DNA of 64,000 nt from Algoriphagus iocasae (GCF_014206875.1 NZ_JACIJO010000002.1:310001-374000), one strand, 5' to 3'. Positions 44,990-55,707 are shown, counted from the first letter of the stretch. Notes: generated from the sequence alone by a model not told the origin. Numbers and translations: made by a program.

Positions 44990-44997
44990 CAAATTTA
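44990..44997 (-). promoter_or_regulatory. -7 box of accD
   Basis: On the minus strand this reads TAAATTTG, about 41 nt before the accD ATG. No good -33 element is seen. Confidence 0.35.
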
Positions 44998-45177
44998 GTC
45001 CTAATCTCCATTAAATAAAACCGGTAATCATTTAGGCTTATTATAATTTAGGTCGAATTTGTCTCAGATTTCCTTTTTAAATTCTTTTTTCGGAGGTGAA
45101 ATATTACGTTATTTTGATAAAACAATGCGTTAAACACCAAATAAGCAGTAATTTGTAATCTGCCAAAAACCCAAATT

Positions 45178-46812
45178 ATGAGCCTCCCATTATTATTAAT
45201 TTCATCTGGAATCATTCTTTTCCTCGCATATAAATTTTACGGGAACTACGTTTACAAAAAATTTGGGCTTTCTGATGACAAACCGGCTCCTTCCCATGAA
45301 TTTAATGACGGAGTAGATTACGAGCCTAGCAAACCAATTGTGGTCTTAGGACACCATTTTGCATCAATAGCTGGTGCTGGCCCTATTGTCGGCCCGATCA
45401 TCGCTGTAACATTTGGCTGGATTCCTGCTGTGATATGGATTCTAGTGGGCGGAATATTTTTCGGCGCTGTTCACGATCTGGGAAGTATGGCAGCATCCCT
45501 CAAAACGGATGGAAAATCGATTGGGGTTATCATCAGAAAACAAATTGGCCCTAAGGGTAAGCAACTCTTTATCCTTTTCTCATTTTCAACCTTAATCCTG
45601 GTAATCGGAGTTTTTGCAGATATTATCGCCAAAACATTTATCAGTAATCCTGGTGTCGCTTCGGCTTCAATTTCATTTATTTTCCTTGCCATGGCCTTTG
45701 GCGCTGTAAGCAAACTAGTTGGTAACAGGAAATTAGCTTTTATCTTATTAAGTGCAGTGGGAGTGATATTGATGTACCTGTTCGTATTTGTAGGAATTCA
45801 ATTTCCGATAGTTTTAGATTACAAAATCTGGATTTTGGCTTTATTGGGGTATGCATTTATCGCATCGGTAACCCCTGTCAGTCTACTGCTTCAGCCGAGA
45901 GATTACCTTAATAGCTTCTTATTGTATGGGATGATCCTTGCTGCAGTCTTAGGGATTTTTGTAGCAAATCCTGAAGTAAAAATGAGCAATGAAATTATCG
46001 CCAGTTCAGAAAGCTTAGGCTATATTTTCCCTGTCTTATTTATAACAATAGCCTGTGGAGCCATTAGCGGATTTCACTCATTAGTTGCCTCAGGAACTAC
46101 CTCGAAACAACTTGACAAAGCCAGTGATGCCAAAATTGTAGGGTTTGGAGGAATGCTAATCGAGTCTTTCCTTGCAATAATTTCTGTCTGTGCAGTCATT
46201 GTTTTAGAGCGAGGAGATTATTTAAACAAGCTAACTGGTGACGGCCCTGTTGCTTTATTTTCTTCTGGATTAGGAGGCATGATTTCCAGTTTGGGAATAC
46301 CTGAAGATTTTGCAATTGCCTTTGTGGCTTTGACAGTTTCAGCCTTTGCTTTAACTACACTAGACACTTGTACCCGGTTAGCCAGATTTACCCTTCAGGA
46401 ATACTTTGAAGACCTCCCTCAGCCTGCGGCTAAAAAAATAGCAACCAATAGATACCTTTCTACAAGCATTGTAGTTGGACTTTCTATTTTACTTTTAGTA
46501 TCAGGCGAGTTCACTACGCTTTGGCCAATATTTGGATCCGCAAACCAATTACTAGCTGCCTTGGCTTTATTAACAATTGCAGTCTGGATGATTCGGGAAA
46601 AAGTAAACGCATGGTTTGTCACGATTCCCATGTTTTTCATGTTTACCGTTACATTGGCATCGCTAGGATTATTTGCTTGGAGAAACTTTCAGGATGAGGT
46701 ATATGTGCTTTCTGCAATTGCCGCTGCCTTGTTTATTCTGGCAATTTCTTTGATGGTTTTGGCAACAAAAAGTCTAAAAAATGAGGTCAAAGAGCCAGCA
46801 AAAGCACTTTGA
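45178..46812 (+). CDS. cstA: Carbon starvation protein CstA-family peptide/pyruvate transporter
   Basis: 544 residues, shorter than CstA of Escherichia coli (about 700). The CstA signature GHHFASIAGAGPIVGPIIAV is near residue 57. SGFHSLVASGTTSKQL and LDTCTRLARFTLQEY are the later blocks. Some fifteen hydrophobic segments show an inner-membrane transporter. The family takes up peptides or pyruvate during starvation. It has a 228-nt upstream gap shared with accD, in which I see no sure plus-strand promoter. Confidence 0.92.
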   Translation: MSLPLLLISSGIILFLAYKFYGNYVYKKFGLSDDKPAPSHEFNDGVDYEPSKPIVVLGHHFASIAGAGPIVGPIIAVTFGWIPAVIWILVGGIFFGAVHDLGSMAASLKTDGKSIGVIIRKQIGPKGKQLFILFSFSTLILVIGVFADIIAKTFISNPGVASASISFIFLAMAFGAVSKLVGNRKLAFILLSAVGVILMYLFVFVGIQFPIVLDYKIWILALLGYAFIASVTPVSLLLQPRDYLNSFLLYGMILAAVLGIFVANPEVKMSNEIIASSESLGYIFPVLFITIACGAISGFHSLVASGTTSKQLDKASDAKIVGFGGMLIESFLAIISVCAVIVLERGDYLNKLTGDGPVALFSSGLGGMISSLGIPEDFAIAFVALTVSAFALTTLDTCTRLARFTLQEYFEDLPQPAAKKIATNRYLSTSIVVGLSILLLVSGEFTTLWPIFGSANQLLAALALLTIAVWMIREKVNAWFVTIPMFFMFTVTLASLGLFAWRNFQDEVYVLSAIAAALFILAISLMVLATKSLKNEVKEPAKAL

Positions 46813-46816
46813 CCTC
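46783..46816. terminator. Hairpin at the end of cstA
   Basis: A 10-bp perfect stem (46783-46792 with 46807-46816) with a 14-nt loop straddles the cstA stop codon. It is followed by CAAAATTTT. It may end both cstA and the convergent barrel gene. Confidence 0.55.
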
Positions 46817-46822
46817 AAAATT

Positions 46823-47932
46823 TTATAGTGATCCAAAAGGTGAAGTTATCTTTTTAGGAATTCGCACTGCCAATGTGAAATTGATCAGATAATCTGCAAA
46901 TGCAGCATCTCCGTGAACAACATCGTCAGGAGTAGAATTTTCGATATCTGTCACACTTTGGGTTCTGTTTCTGATCAAAGCAAAAGGAACATTCAAAGTC
47001 CCGGTCACATTCCCTTTCATATAACTGATTCCAGGTTCAACAGAAACAATGTATCCTGGTCTTCTAAAACCTTCACTTCCTCCAATGGCATCATGAACAG
47101 GAATGCCTTCTACACGACCGCCAAGAGAAATTCCTAAACCATGAATATTGGTAAAGGATTTGAAAAGACCAGTTCTTAGCGCGTATTGATCCGGCACACT
47201 CATGATTGCCTCATTTTCACGTCTTCTGTTGGTTGGAGTACCATTGGTTTCCTTTGGACTAAACATATAAAATCCATCATAATACCAAAACAAGGTCCCT
47301 TTCAGATTCCAAAGACCTTGAAAATCAATGATGATTCCAGTACCTCCGTCTCCAAGTTGGATCGATTGATCCACAGTCTTCACTTCTGTACCTCCTTCAG
47401 TGCCTTGGTTATAAAACGTACTAGTAGCTGCATAATCTCCAGTCGGGAATTTCAATCCTAAGCCAATAGCGGTATTCCCCTTTTTCGCCTTTTCGCCAGA
47501 AAGCAACCAGTAACCTCCACCTATTCTCATATCCCCAAAACCCTTGGAGTAAGTTGTATGTCTCTCAGTTCTTCCGTGTTCGTATAGGGAACTTCTTTCA
47601 TTGTATTGGAATGGCAAAGAAACAATCCCGTAGATTCTTTCATTAAAGGCATAGCTGATATTGATATCCAAACCATGTTGATGATTGATTACTTCGGTAC
47701 CATCTTCGATTCGATTTGGCTCCTCATGAGAACCTCGAAAATGTCGAAAAGACTTAAAGTATCTGTAATTAGCAGAAACATTCCATTCTCCGGGCTCGAG
47801 CATATTACCCTGACCGACAGCATTTCCTAATCCTGAAAATTGTCGAATTGCCACACAACCTTGGGCATTTGCCGATAGGTATGAACAGATCAAAATGGCA
47901 CTTGATATGATTATTTTGGTAAAATTATTCAT
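46823..47932 (-). CDS. Outer-membrane beta-barrel protein of unknown role
   Basis: 369 residues with a signal peptide ending near SANAQ. Opens GCVAIRQFSGLGNAVGQGNML, then alternating strands: WNVSANYRYFKSFRHF, YGIVSLPFQYNERS, MRIGGGYWLL, IGLGLKFPTG and FTLAVRIPKK (C-terminal part). It resembles generic Bacteroidota outer-membrane transport or channel proteins. Third gene of a run with the haloperoxidase-like lipoprotein and another barrel, 19 nt after the former. Confidence 0.72.
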   Translation of the reverse strand: MNNFTKIIISSAILICSYLSANAQGCVAIRQFSGLGNAVGQGNMLEPGEWNVSANYRYFKSFRHFRGSHEEPNRIEDGTEVINHQHGLDINISYAFNERIYGIVSLPFQYNERSSLYEHGRTERHTTYSKGFGDMRIGGGYWLLSGEKAKKGNTAIGLGLKFPTGDYAATSTFYNQGTEGGTEVKTVDQSIQLGDGGTGIIIDFQGLWNLKGTLFWYYDGFYMFSPKETNGTPTNRRRENEAIMSVPDQYALRTGLFKSFTNIHGLGISLGGRVEGIPVHDAIGGSEGFRRPGYIVSVEPGISYMKGNVTGTLNVPFALIRNRTQSVTDIENSTPDDVVHGDAAFADYLINFTLAVRIPKKITSPFGSL

Positions 47933-47951
47933 GGGTTTGTTGTTTTAATTT

Positions 47952-49490
47952 TTAATTATCTGCGCCATCGATTTTGGCAGCGTTAATAGTGTACTCAGCC
48001 ACATTTCTTCCTTGAGTTGTCCCAACTGTGGCATCAAAAGTCCAGTGAATTCCACCATAGACTCTTGAAATGGCGGCTTCTTCTGCCCACTCATTAAATA
48101 TTTCTCCTTCTTGCGGAAAAATATAGGTTAAAACCGATGCGGCTGCAGCCGAAAAGACTGAGTGTCCAGAAGTATAACTTGGGAAATTTGGAGTACCGGC
48201 AATCGTTTCAAAATCCTTAATCATCTGAATCGGTCGCGGGTAGTAATAATAGTATTTGGCATCCCAGCAGCTAACACCACCATCCATGATGGCCATATTC
48301 ATATAAGCAAAAGTTCTAGCAGTCCGGATGACATTCATCTTATACTTTAGAATGTATTCCCCAGCAATGTCATTCCAGTGGCCAGGAGGAGTATAAGTTC
48401 CCAAGCCATCTTGCCAATAATTAGCAATTCTTCTTCGCTCATTCGTTACGTTATCTGCATAATCCTCAAGGATTTTGATATCCTTCTGAAAAATTTCAGA
48501 TCCTGGAGCCGGAGGAATTTCAGGACGTGTTGCTTCCACATTTGGCACATTCCACATTTTCACTTTTCCAAACAATGGAGTCAAACCAACCGGCCGAACA
48601 GGGCTTTCCAGATTTTCCCATTGCCAACCGAATCTTTCAAAAGCCGCTGCTCTTAAAGAATCTGAAACTGCTTTAGGTGCCTGAGCATTTTTCATCCCGT
48701 CATTCGCAGCTCTGCTTAATGCAATGGTCGCGATTTCCTCACCAATTTTAATCCCCGCTTCTAAATCACTTGGTACATTTTCACCTGCAAGGATCAAACT
48801 TTCCAAATGCTCTTGCTCCAATTTTGAAAGGTATTCTGCCTCCAAAGGGAACATGGCCGTTAAAATCTTTCTGGCTGTAGTTGCCAAAACCGCTCCTTCT
48901 GATGGATAAGACGGAAGACCGTTCGAAACATAGGTATTCGGAATTTCTGAATCGACCAGATAAGGTGCTGGGCGATTAAATTCAAACTTATAATGCCAAG
49001 CTGCAATCAGACCATCAAATTGTGCCACCGATAAATAAGCCAATGCACGACTAGCGTATGGTGGATGCGCAAAGGGAAATGGTGGTGGACCTGCAGGATT
49101 TGAAGGATCAGGAAGCGTATAAGATTCATCCTCATTCGGTCCCGGAATCAAGTTGTATTTAGCAATTAGACCCAATGCGATTTCATTCCATCTCAACACG
49201 GAATTGTTGGTCCAGAAGTCCACTTTTTTCTTTTGGTCCGGGGTCATGGAAGCAATTTTACTTTTGACTTCAGATAATTCTGCTTGGTACTCAGCAGAGT
49301 TGGTGGCTGCAGGAGCATCCACAGAAATATCACTACCGCTCGCTAGTAAGATAGGATTCCAATCTCCTGCATCTTCATCGATCCCGGCGAATTCATAACT
49401 CTCATAAGTCAATTCGGTATTCAAATCTTTGTTGCAAGAGACCAAAACGGATATCACAACTACTATTATGGATAATTTATATGATTTCAT
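47952..49490 (-). CDS. Vanadium-dependent haloperoxidase-like lipoprotein (PAP2 superfamily)
   Basis: About 512 residues from the ATG at 49490; the longer frame overlaps the upstream gene. Lipobox VLVSC gives a lipid anchor. The PAP2/vanadium-haloperoxidase motifs are present in order: KYYYYYPRP (Lys-x6-Arg-Pro), PSYTSGHSVF with the acid/base His, and SRVYGGIHWTFDA with Arg and the vanadate-binding His. The family either oxidises halides with peroxide or dephosphorylates lipids; motifs alone do not decide. It starts 4 nt after the upstream barrel gene. Confidence 0.87.
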   Translation of the reverse strand: MKSYKLSIIVVVISVLVSCNKDLNTELTYESYEFAGIDEDAGDWNPILLASGSDISVDAPAATNSAEYQAELSEVKSKIASMTPDQKKKVDFWTNNSVLRWNEIALGLIAKYNLIPGPNEDESYTLPDPSNPAGPPPFPFAHPPYASRALAYLSVAQFDGLIAAWHYKFEFNRPAPYLVDSEIPNTYVSNGLPSYPSEGAVLATTARKILTAMFPLEAEYLSKLEQEHLESLILAGENVPSDLEAGIKIGEEIATIALSRAANDGMKNAQAPKAVSDSLRAAAFERFGWQWENLESPVRPVGLTPLFGKVKMWNVPNVEATRPEIPPAPGSEIFQKDIKILEDYADNVTNERRRIANYWQDGLGTYTPPGHWNDIAGEYILKYKMNVIRTARTFAYMNMAIMDGGVSCWDAKYYYYYPRPIQMIKDFETIAGTPNFPSYTSGHSVFSAAAASVLTYIFPQEGEIFNEWAEEAAISRVYGGIHWTFDATVGTTQGRNVAEYTINAAKIDGADN

Positions 49491-49494
49491 GCTT

Positions 49495-50436
49495 TCAATT
49501 TTTAGGTTTAAAAAGTCCAAACTGATAAGTAACACCAGCATTAAAAGCAGCCATTTCCGGCGCATTTCTTCCGTGGATTACCTGACTAAATGAGGCTACT
49601 ACGCCCAGCCCTTTTGGCTTTTTGAAAAAATATTGAGCAAAAACTCCTACTCTATCCATGTCCACCTTATTGGTTGGCTGAGGAGCATTGTAAGCACGAA
49701 TATCATCACCTGAAGTGGAGCGAGAGGAATTGTAACTTAACTCAACTCGCAAGCCTTTTGAAAAAAACCAATGACCGACCACTGCTTCATAGGTCCAGGC
49801 ACTTGGTACATCCATCCATGAGGTGAAATAATTCCCTTCATTGTAATAGTATTCTCTTTCAGCTTGGGTATAACCTTTCCAGGTATAGCCTCCTGAGCCT
49901 CTTAGATACAATCCTGAATTGAATTCATACTCTGCCAAAGCTCTCCATGCCAACTGGGGAGCTCCGATACCCAAACTGTAAGGCTGGTAGTCAGAGAGAT
50001 AGTTTGAAGCTGGAGTTGAAAAAACCAAGGAGCCGAAAACAGACCACTGACCCTTTTCTGTTTTAGAATTTAAGGCACGGTATTTAAGTCCTAAAGTCAG
50101 GTCTTGAATTCCTGATGCTCCCGCAAATTTACCTCCATTGGGAGTTGTGGAATTTGTACTGACATAAGGTAAGCCAATGTATGCATCCAGTTTATCAGTG
50201 ATTCCATATGCTGCCATCGCTAGAACAGTTCTTCGTTGAACTTTTGCGATCGTACCATTTTTTCGAAGGGTTTCTCCTTCCCAGTAATGGTCAAACTGTC
50301 CGTACTCATAGCCGATTAAGAAACAAATGTCTCCTTTGGGCATCAACAATCCGTCAGTCGGAGTTTGCGCCAAACTTAAGTATGACATTCCCAATCCTCC
50401 GACAAGGAGAATGAGTTGTCGTAAATTTTTTTTCAT
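49495..50436 (-). CDS. Outer-membrane beta-barrel transporter-like protein
   Basis: 313 residues with a signal peptide ending near LSLAQ. It resembles the 'transporter' barrels related to MetA-pathway phenol-degradation proteins: ITDKLDAYIGLPYVST, LTLGLKYRALN, WRALAEYEFNSGLYLRGSGGYTWKGY (in parts), and a final FNAGVTYQFGLFKPKN. First of three genes in a run with the haloperoxidase-like gene. No substrate can be inferred. Confidence 0.75.
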   Translation of the reverse strand: MKKNLRQLILLVGGLGMSYLSLAQTPTDGLLMPKGDICFLIGYEYGQFDHYWEGETLRKNGTIAKVQRRTVLAMAAYGITDKLDAYIGLPYVSTNSTTPNGGKFAGASGIQDLTLGLKYRALNSKTEKGQWSVFGSLVFSTPASNYLSDYQPYSLGIGAPQLAWRALAEYEFNSGLYLRGSGGYTWKGYTQAEREYYYNEGNYFTSWMDVPSAWTYEAVVGHWFFSKGLRVELSYNSSRSTSGDDIRAYNAPQPTNKVDMDRVGVFAQYFFKKPKGLGVVASFSQVIHGRNAPEMAAFNAGVTYQFGLFKPKN

Positions 50437-50564
50437 TTTGAATAAATAGTGATTATCAATAGGTAAAGCAAATTGACTCAGGCCCTATCGAGCAGAGATC
50501 AATAAAGTATTCAGCATTCCTATTGACCTAAATAGATCAGGAAAACCAAAACATTAAAAAACTA

Positions 50565-51110
50565 TTAGACTATCTGAGGAGGAGGGGAATCTATGGTAAA
50601 CAATGGATTACTGTAAGATGAAAAAATAAACCCTAATAAAGACTTATGTAAATCGTTCTTAAATCCTGAAAAGGAAAATAAGTCCGTTTGGATATAATCT
50701 TTGACGAAATTTTTGTGCAGGGATTTCCCATTTTGATCCTGTGGCAATTCATCCCCTAAAATCGAAGAAATCCAAGTTTGAAAGGTTTGATCTAAAACAG
50801 CCCGTGAAGTATCCGGAACGTAGATAATCTGTAAAGTTTCCTTTGTATAGCGTTGCTTAATCGCACGATAATACTTTCCGTCTTTCTCAAATTTGGTGTT
50901 AGTGACTTGAAAATCCTCTTGATAAGACATATATGGAACTGCCAAAGGCACCTCTAACATCTTTTCTTCCAATTGAGATTCTTCCAAATCAAAAATCTGC
51001 TCTTCCCACTGTGCCTCAATATGAGTCTCGTAAGAAAAATAAAACGCATAGTAGCCAAACTGATAAATGGCAAAACATGCGAGAAGCAATATGGAAGAGA
51101 TTTTTTTCAA
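50565..51110 (-). CDS. Hypothetical membrane-anchored protein
   Basis: 181 residues with one N-terminal hydrophobic helix (about 5-27, LLLACFAIYQFGYYAFYFSY). The rest is soluble, opening with an acidic stretch (EEQIFDLEESQLEEKMLEV), then PYMSYQEDFQVTNTKFEKDG, YRAIKQRYTKETLQIIYVPD and a Pro-rich end (DSPPPQIV). Family not recognised. It precedes the barrel/haloperoxidase run by 128 nt on the same strand. Confidence 0.6.
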   Translation of the reverse strand: MKKISSILLLACFAIYQFGYYAFYFSYETHIEAQWEEQIFDLEESQLEEKMLEVPLAVPYMSYQEDFQVTNTKFEKDGKYYRAIKQRYTKETLQIIYVPDTSRAVLDQTFQTWISSILGDELPQDQNGKSLHKNFVKDYIQTDLFSFSGFKNDLHKSLLGFIFSSYSNPLFTIDSPPPQIV

Positions 51111-51226
51111 TTCGGTGGACTTGCAATTCGAAATGTATTAACATTTCAAATAAAGGCCAATAAAAATATGAAAAAGGTCACTTAAAAAAATGATATTTAT
51201 CGTTATTGAAATTATTTACCGTTTTT

Positions 51227-51436
51227 TCAATGGTTTGCAGAATAATATTTTACTATTAAATATAGTATAGAAAATAGAATGGCAGAAAAGCCAAATACCT
51301 TAATAACTTTCAACCTGTTGAAACGATCCATGAACCATAAAACATAGACAGGGCGAATCAACCCTAGGACTATTTGAAGAAGGGATAGATAAATACCCAA
51401 TTTTAGGAGGACCAGAATTGCCTTGATCATATTCAA
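51227..51436 (-). CDS. Small two-helix membrane protein
   Basis: 69 residues with two hydrophobic helices (about 5-33 and 46-66) joined by a basic loop (DRFNRLKVIK). Unknown family. It lies just beyond the infB terminator, so it needs readthrough or its own promoter. The coding call rests on composition only. Confidence 0.45.
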   Translation of the reverse strand: MNMIKAILVLLKLGIYLSLLQIVLGLIRPVYVLWFMDRFNRLKVIKVFGFSAILFSILYLIVKYYSANH

Positions 51437-51442
51437 AAATAA

Positions 51443-51468
51443 AAAAGGAACAGCAAGCTGTTCCTTTT
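51443..51468 (-). terminator. Terminator of the rimP-nusA-infB operon
   Basis: A 12-bp arm pair (51443-51454 with 51457-51468; effective loop CAAG) followed on the minus strand by a T-run. It is 25 nt after the infB stop. Confidence 0.88.
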
Positions 51469-51492
51469 ACTAATAAGTATTTATAATTCGAA

Positions 51493-54393
51493 TTATTTCT
51501 TTCGCTTTACTTCTTTCATCTCATAACCTTCAATGGTATCATCGATCTCGATGTTATTGAAGTTCTTGATAGAAATACCGCACTCATAACCCGCTTTTAC
51601 TTCAGCTACATCGTCTTTGAATCGCTTCAATTGATCGATTTCACCATCGTGGATTACAATACCATCACGGATGACTCTGATCTTATTCTTACGAGTGATG
51701 AAACCATCCAATACATAAGAACCAGCAACAGTACCGATTTTAGAGATTTTGAATACCTCACGAACTTGAATGTTACCTGTAATAACCTCTTCAAATTCTG
51801 GCTCAAGCATTCCTTCGATTGCATCTTTGATCTGATTAATCGCATCGTAAATGATGGAGTAATGTCTGATCTCGATTTCTTCTTGCTCAGCCAATTTCTT
51901 AGCATTTGCCGAAGGTCTTACCTGGAATCCTAAGATGATCGCATCAGAAGCAGATGCCAAAAGAACATCTGATTCAGAGATTTGACCAACACCCTTATGG
52001 ATGATGCTCACTTTCACTTCATCTTTAGACAGTTTCAATAGTGAATCAGAAAGTGCTTCAACAGAACCATCCACGTCACCTTTGATAATGATATTCAACT
52101 CTTTAAATGAACCGATTGCCAAACGACGGCCGATTTCATCCAAAGTAATATGCTTCTTAGTTCTCAAGCTTTGCTCTCTCTGAATTTGCTCTCTTGAGTT
52201 TGCAATTTCTCTAGCTTCACGCTCAGTGTCATAAACCTTAATGATATCACCTGCTTGAGGAGCTCCACTAAGACCTAGTAACTGAACAGGAGTAGATGGT
52301 CCAGCGGTTTTCAGTTTTTTACCTTTATGGTCAAACATCGCCTTCACTCTACCATAGTGCTTTCCAGCCAAAGTAATGTCGCCGATATTCAGTGTACCAC
52401 TTTGAACCATGATGGTGGTCACATAACCACGACCTTTATCCAAAGATGCTTCGATTACAGTTCCGACAGCATTTTTATCAGGATTCGCTTTCAATTCCAA
52501 TACCTCTGCTTCCAAAAGTACTTTCTCCAAAAGATCATCCACACCTTCACCGGTTTTGGCTGATAATTCCTGAGATTGGTATTTACCACCCCATTCTTCG
52601 ATCAAGAGATTCATATTAGCCAACTCCTCCTTAATCTTATTCGGATTTGCATTTGGCTTATCAATTTTATTGATCGCAAAAATCATCGGTACACCAGCTA
52701 CTTGAGCGTGGTTGATTGCTTCTTTGGTCTGAGGCATGATGCTATCATCCGCAGCAATCACAATAATAGCGACGTCAGTGATTTTCGCACCACGGGCACG
52801 CATCGCTGTAAACGCTTCGTGACCTGGAGTATCCAAGAATGCAATTTTATGTCCTGTTTTGGTAGTCACATCGTATGCACCAATGTGCTGTGTGATACCT
52901 CCAGCTTCATCTGCTGTTACTTTTGAAGTACGAATGTAATCCAACAAGGAAGTTTTACCATGATCGACGTGACCCATGATCGTTACGATCGGAGCTCTTT
53001 CGACTAGATCTTCTGGATCGTCCTCCACCTCTTCTACGATTTCATCCTCAATAGATTTGGTGAATTCAACATCGTATCCAAATTCATCAGCAATAATAGT
53101 AATTGCTTCCGCATCCAATCTTTGGTTGATCGAAACGAACATACCCAAAGACATACAAGTAGAAATAATCTGGTTGACAGAAACGTCTAAAAGTGCTGCT
53201 AAGTCATTTGCAGAAATAAATTCTGTGACTTTGAGCAATTTTGTTTCTTCATTTTCCTGATCAACTTCCCTTTCTCTTTCTGCTTTCTTATCTCTTCTTG
53301 ATTTGGACTTTCCTCCTCCAGGCTTATTGCCTTGAAGTCTAGCGAGAGTCTGCTTGATTTGATCCTGAATTTCCTTTTGAGTAGGTTCTGCCTTTTGAAC
53401 TCGGCCTTGACCTCCTCTATTTTGGTTATTTCCTCTTTGACCACCTTGACCTTGGTTTCTATTACCTCCGCCTTGGCCTTGATTTCTATTACCTCCAGAG
53501 TTAGGTCCATTTGAACCTCCCTTGTCAATTCTCTTACGAGGTCTCTTTTTATCTCTTCCTCTTTCGTCAGAAGAAGCGACAGGACCACCTTTCTTCTTAG
53601 GCTTGTCAGCAGGTAATTCGATTTTACCCAAAACCGTTAAGCCTTTTAATGAATCTGCTTTTGCAGAGATCACCTCACTTGGCTGCGGCTTTTGAGTTTC
53701 TTCAATTTTTGGCGCTGGAGAAGTAGGTTTTACTTCTGGCTTAGCTGAAGCTGCTGGTCTTTGCTGCTGTCCTTGAGGATTTTGTGGTTTTTTCTGCTCT
53801 TGAGCAGGTTTCTGGTGATGTTGTGGTTTTCTATTATCACCACCCTGATTTTTATTGCCTTTATAACCACCTTGTCTTTGGTTAGATGCAGGTTTTTGGC
53901 TCAAATCAATTTTACCCAAAACTTTTATGCCTTCTAGCTTAGGAGCTTCAGACTCCACTTTTGGAGCTTCTTCTTTTGCTGGAGCAGGTTTAGGGGTTTC
54001 AGCCTTCACTTCAGGTTTTACCTCAGGCTTCACTTCTTCTTTCGGCGTTGGCACAGGGGCCGGTTTTGACTCAACTACAGGCGCAGGCTTAGGAGCCTCA
54101 GCAGGAGCCGGTTTTGGTTCAGACTCAGGAGCCTTTTCTTGCTTAGGAGCTTCTGTCTCCATCGAAATAGGCTCATGGCGCTTCCCTATAGAAAGGTGGG
54201 AAGCCTCTTCTTTATCCAGGGCAGAAGATTTAAATTCCTTTCTCAGCATCTCAACTTGTTCCATACTGATCTTGGAATTCGGATTATTCTCCACCTCAAA
54301 GCCCTTTTTAGCCATTGACTCAACTATGGTCGCCGTTCCCACGTTGAGTTTTCTGGCTATCTGGCCTAATCGCATCATTTTTTCTTCTGACAT
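51493..54393 (-). CDS. infB: Translation initiation factor IF-2
   Basis: 966 residues from the ATG at 54393. An N-terminal IF2_N helix ([20 protein letters not shown]) is followed by a ~300-residue Pro/Lys/Glu region and a Gly/Asn/Gln region ([18 protein letters not shown]). A second IF2_N segment precedes the G domain at about residue 472 with [19 protein letters not shown] and NKID. Domains II-IV follow to the end. It brings initiator tRNA to the 30S subunit. Last gene of the rimP-nusA-infB operon. Confidence 0.96.
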   Translation of the reverse strand: MSEEKMMRLGQIARKLNVGTATIVESMAKKGFEVENNPNSKISMEQVEMLRKEFKSSALDKEEASHLSIGKRHEPISMETEAPKQEKAPESEPKPAPAEAPKPAPVVESKPAPVPTPKEEVKPEVKPEVKAETPKPAPAKEEAPKVESEAPKLEGIKVLGKIDLSQKPASNQRQGGYKGNKNQGGDNRKPQHHQKPAQEQKKPQNPQGQQQRPAASAKPEVKPTSPAPKIEETQKPQPSEVISAKADSLKGLTVLGKIELPADKPKKKGGPVASSDERGRDKKRPRKRIDKGGSNGPNSGGNRNQGQGGGNRNQGQGGQRGNNQNRGGQGRVQKAEPTQKEIQDQIKQTLARLQGNKPGGGKSKSRRDKKAEREREVDQENEETKLLKVTEFISANDLAALLDVSVNQIISTCMSLGMFVSINQRLDAEAITIIADEFGYDVEFTKSIEDEIVEEVEDDPEDLVERAPIVTIMGHVDHGKTSLLDYIRTSKVTADEAGGITQHIGAYDVTTKTGHKIAFLDTPGHEAFTAMRARGAKITDVAIIVIAADDSIMPQTKEAINHAQVAGVPMIFAINKIDKPNANPNKIKEELANMNLLIEEWGGKYQSQELSAKTGEGVDDLLEKVLLEAEVLELKANPDKNAVGTVIEASLDKGRGYVTTIMVQSGTLNIGDITLAGKHYGRVKAMFDHKGKKLKTAGPSTPVQLLGLSGAPQAGDIIKVYDTEREAREIANSREQIQREQSLRTKKHITLDEIGRRLAIGSFKELNIIIKGDVDGSVEALSDSLLKLSKDEVKVSIIHKGVGQISESDVLLASASDAIILGFQVRPSANAKKLAEQEEIEIRHYSIIYDAINQIKDAIEGMLEPEFEEVITGNIQVREVFKISKIGTVAGSYVLDGFITRKNKIRVIRDGIVIHDGEIDQLKRFKDDVAEVKAGYECGISIKNFNNIEIDDTIEGYEMKEVKRKK

Positions 54394-54457
54394 AAGCAAA
54401 AACCTCTTTCGAAATCTTAAGTAAAATTAGGGTATTTAAATTAGTAAATCCCTTGTA

Positions 54458-55702
54458 TTATTGTTCAAATTCTTGTCTGAGGATACGGAATATCTCATCG
54501 ATCGTCTCTTCCTCAAGTTCTGTTCTTCGGAGTAAATCCTCCTTACTTAGAGTCAACACACTTTTTGCAGTGTCCAACCCTGTTTTTTTCAATTCTTCGA
54601 TGATCCATCCTTCGATTTCATCTCCGAATTCTACTAGATCAACATCTTCTTCTTCGTATTCATTCAACTCTCGGAATACGTCGATTTCATAATCCACCAA
54701 TTTGCTGGCCAATTTGATATTGAATCCACCTTTACCAATTGCTAGAGAAACCTGATCAGGCTTCAAGAAAACTGAAATTCTCTTCGTCTCCTGATTTACA
54801 GTGATGGAAGAAACCTTTGCAGGACTCAATGCTCTAGTCACATAAAGCTCCAAATTATCCGTGAAATTAATCACGTCGATATTTTCGTTTTGAAGCTCAC
54901 GAACTACTGCATGAATTCTGGATCCTTTCATTCCGACACAAGCTCCTACTGGATCGATTCTGTCATCATAAGATTCCACAGCCACTTTCGCTCTCTCTCC
55001 TGGCTCACGCACGATTTTTACAATCGTGATCAACCCATCATAAACTTCAGGAACTTCGTTTTCAAATAATCTTTCCAAGAAAACCGGAGAAGTTCTAGAA
55101 AGGATGATCTTAGGATTACCATTCATCATATCGACACGATGGACGATAGCTTTTACTGTGTCCCCTTTTCTGAATCTATCCTTTGGAATCTGCTCACCCT
55201 TTGGAAGGATCAATTCGTTTCCTTCACCATCCATCAATAGAATTTCTCTACCTAATATCTGGTACACTTCTGCAGATACGATTTCTCCTACCTGCTCTTC
55301 ATATTTATTATAAAGGATATCTTTTTCAAGATCCTTAATTCTCTGGATCAATGTCTGACGAGCCATCTGAACAGCACGTCTTCCAAATTCTTCCAGTTCT
55401 ATTTTCTCATATACTTCCTCACCGATCTCAAAATCAGGTTCGATCTTTCTAGCGTCGGTCAAGCTGATTTTATCAAAATCCCAAATATCTTCAGAGTTGT
55501 CGTCGACAATTTCCCTGATTCTGAAAATCTCGAGGTCGCCCTTGTCTGCATTGATGGTTACGTCGAAGTTTTCATCAGATTCAAACTTCTTTCTAATCAT
55601 TGCTCTGAACACATCTTCCAGGATACGGATCATGGTAGGTCGATCCACATTTTTAGATCTCGCAAACTCTGCGAAGGATTCTATTAAGATTTTGGCATCC
55701 AT
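54458..55702 (-). CDS. nusA: Transcription termination/antitermination factor NusA
   Basis: 414 residues. An N-terminal polymerase-binding domain (to about 130) opens with ILIESFAEFARSKNVDRPTM (in parts). An S1 domain, then KH1/KH2 with PVGACVGMKGSRIHAVVREL and DQVSLAIGKGGFNIKLASKL (in parts). A C-terminal helical extension follows. It modulates pausing and binds RNA. It lies 5 nt after rimP. Confidence 0.95.
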   Translation of the reverse strand: MDAKILIESFAEFARSKNVDRPTMIRILEDVFRAMIRKKFESDENFDVTINADKGDLEIFRIREIVDDNSEDIWDFDKISLTDARKIEPDFEIGEEVYEKIELEEFGRRAVQMARQTLIQRIKDLEKDILYNKYEEQVGEIVSAEVYQILGREILLMDGEGNELILPKGEQIPKDRFRKGDTVKAIVHRVDMMNGNPKIILSRTSPVFLERLFENEVPEVYDGLITIVKIVREPGERAKVAVESYDDRIDPVGACVGMKGSRIHAVVRELQNENIDVINFTDNLELYVTRALSPAKVSSITVNQETKRISVFLKPDQVSLAIGKGGFNIKLASKLVDYEIDVFRELNEYEEEDVDLVEFGDEIEGWIIEELKKTGLDTAKSVLTLSKEDLLRRTELEEETIDEIFRILRQEFEQ

Positions 55703-55707
55703 TTGAG

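Noticed and set aside
45085..45135. cstA promoter at a TATTTTG sequence
   Set aside because: It lacks one T of the -7 consensus and has no upstream TTG at proper spacing.
53400..53530. Short tandem-like repeats suggesting a repeat array
   Set aside because: They encode the Gly/Asn/Gln low-complexity part of IF-2; not CRISPR, since there are no regular spacers.
53927..54424. 165-residue Gly/Ala/Ser-rich open frame antisense to infB
   Set aside because: It mirrors the Pro/Glu/Ala-rich N-terminal region of infB and is not a separate gene.
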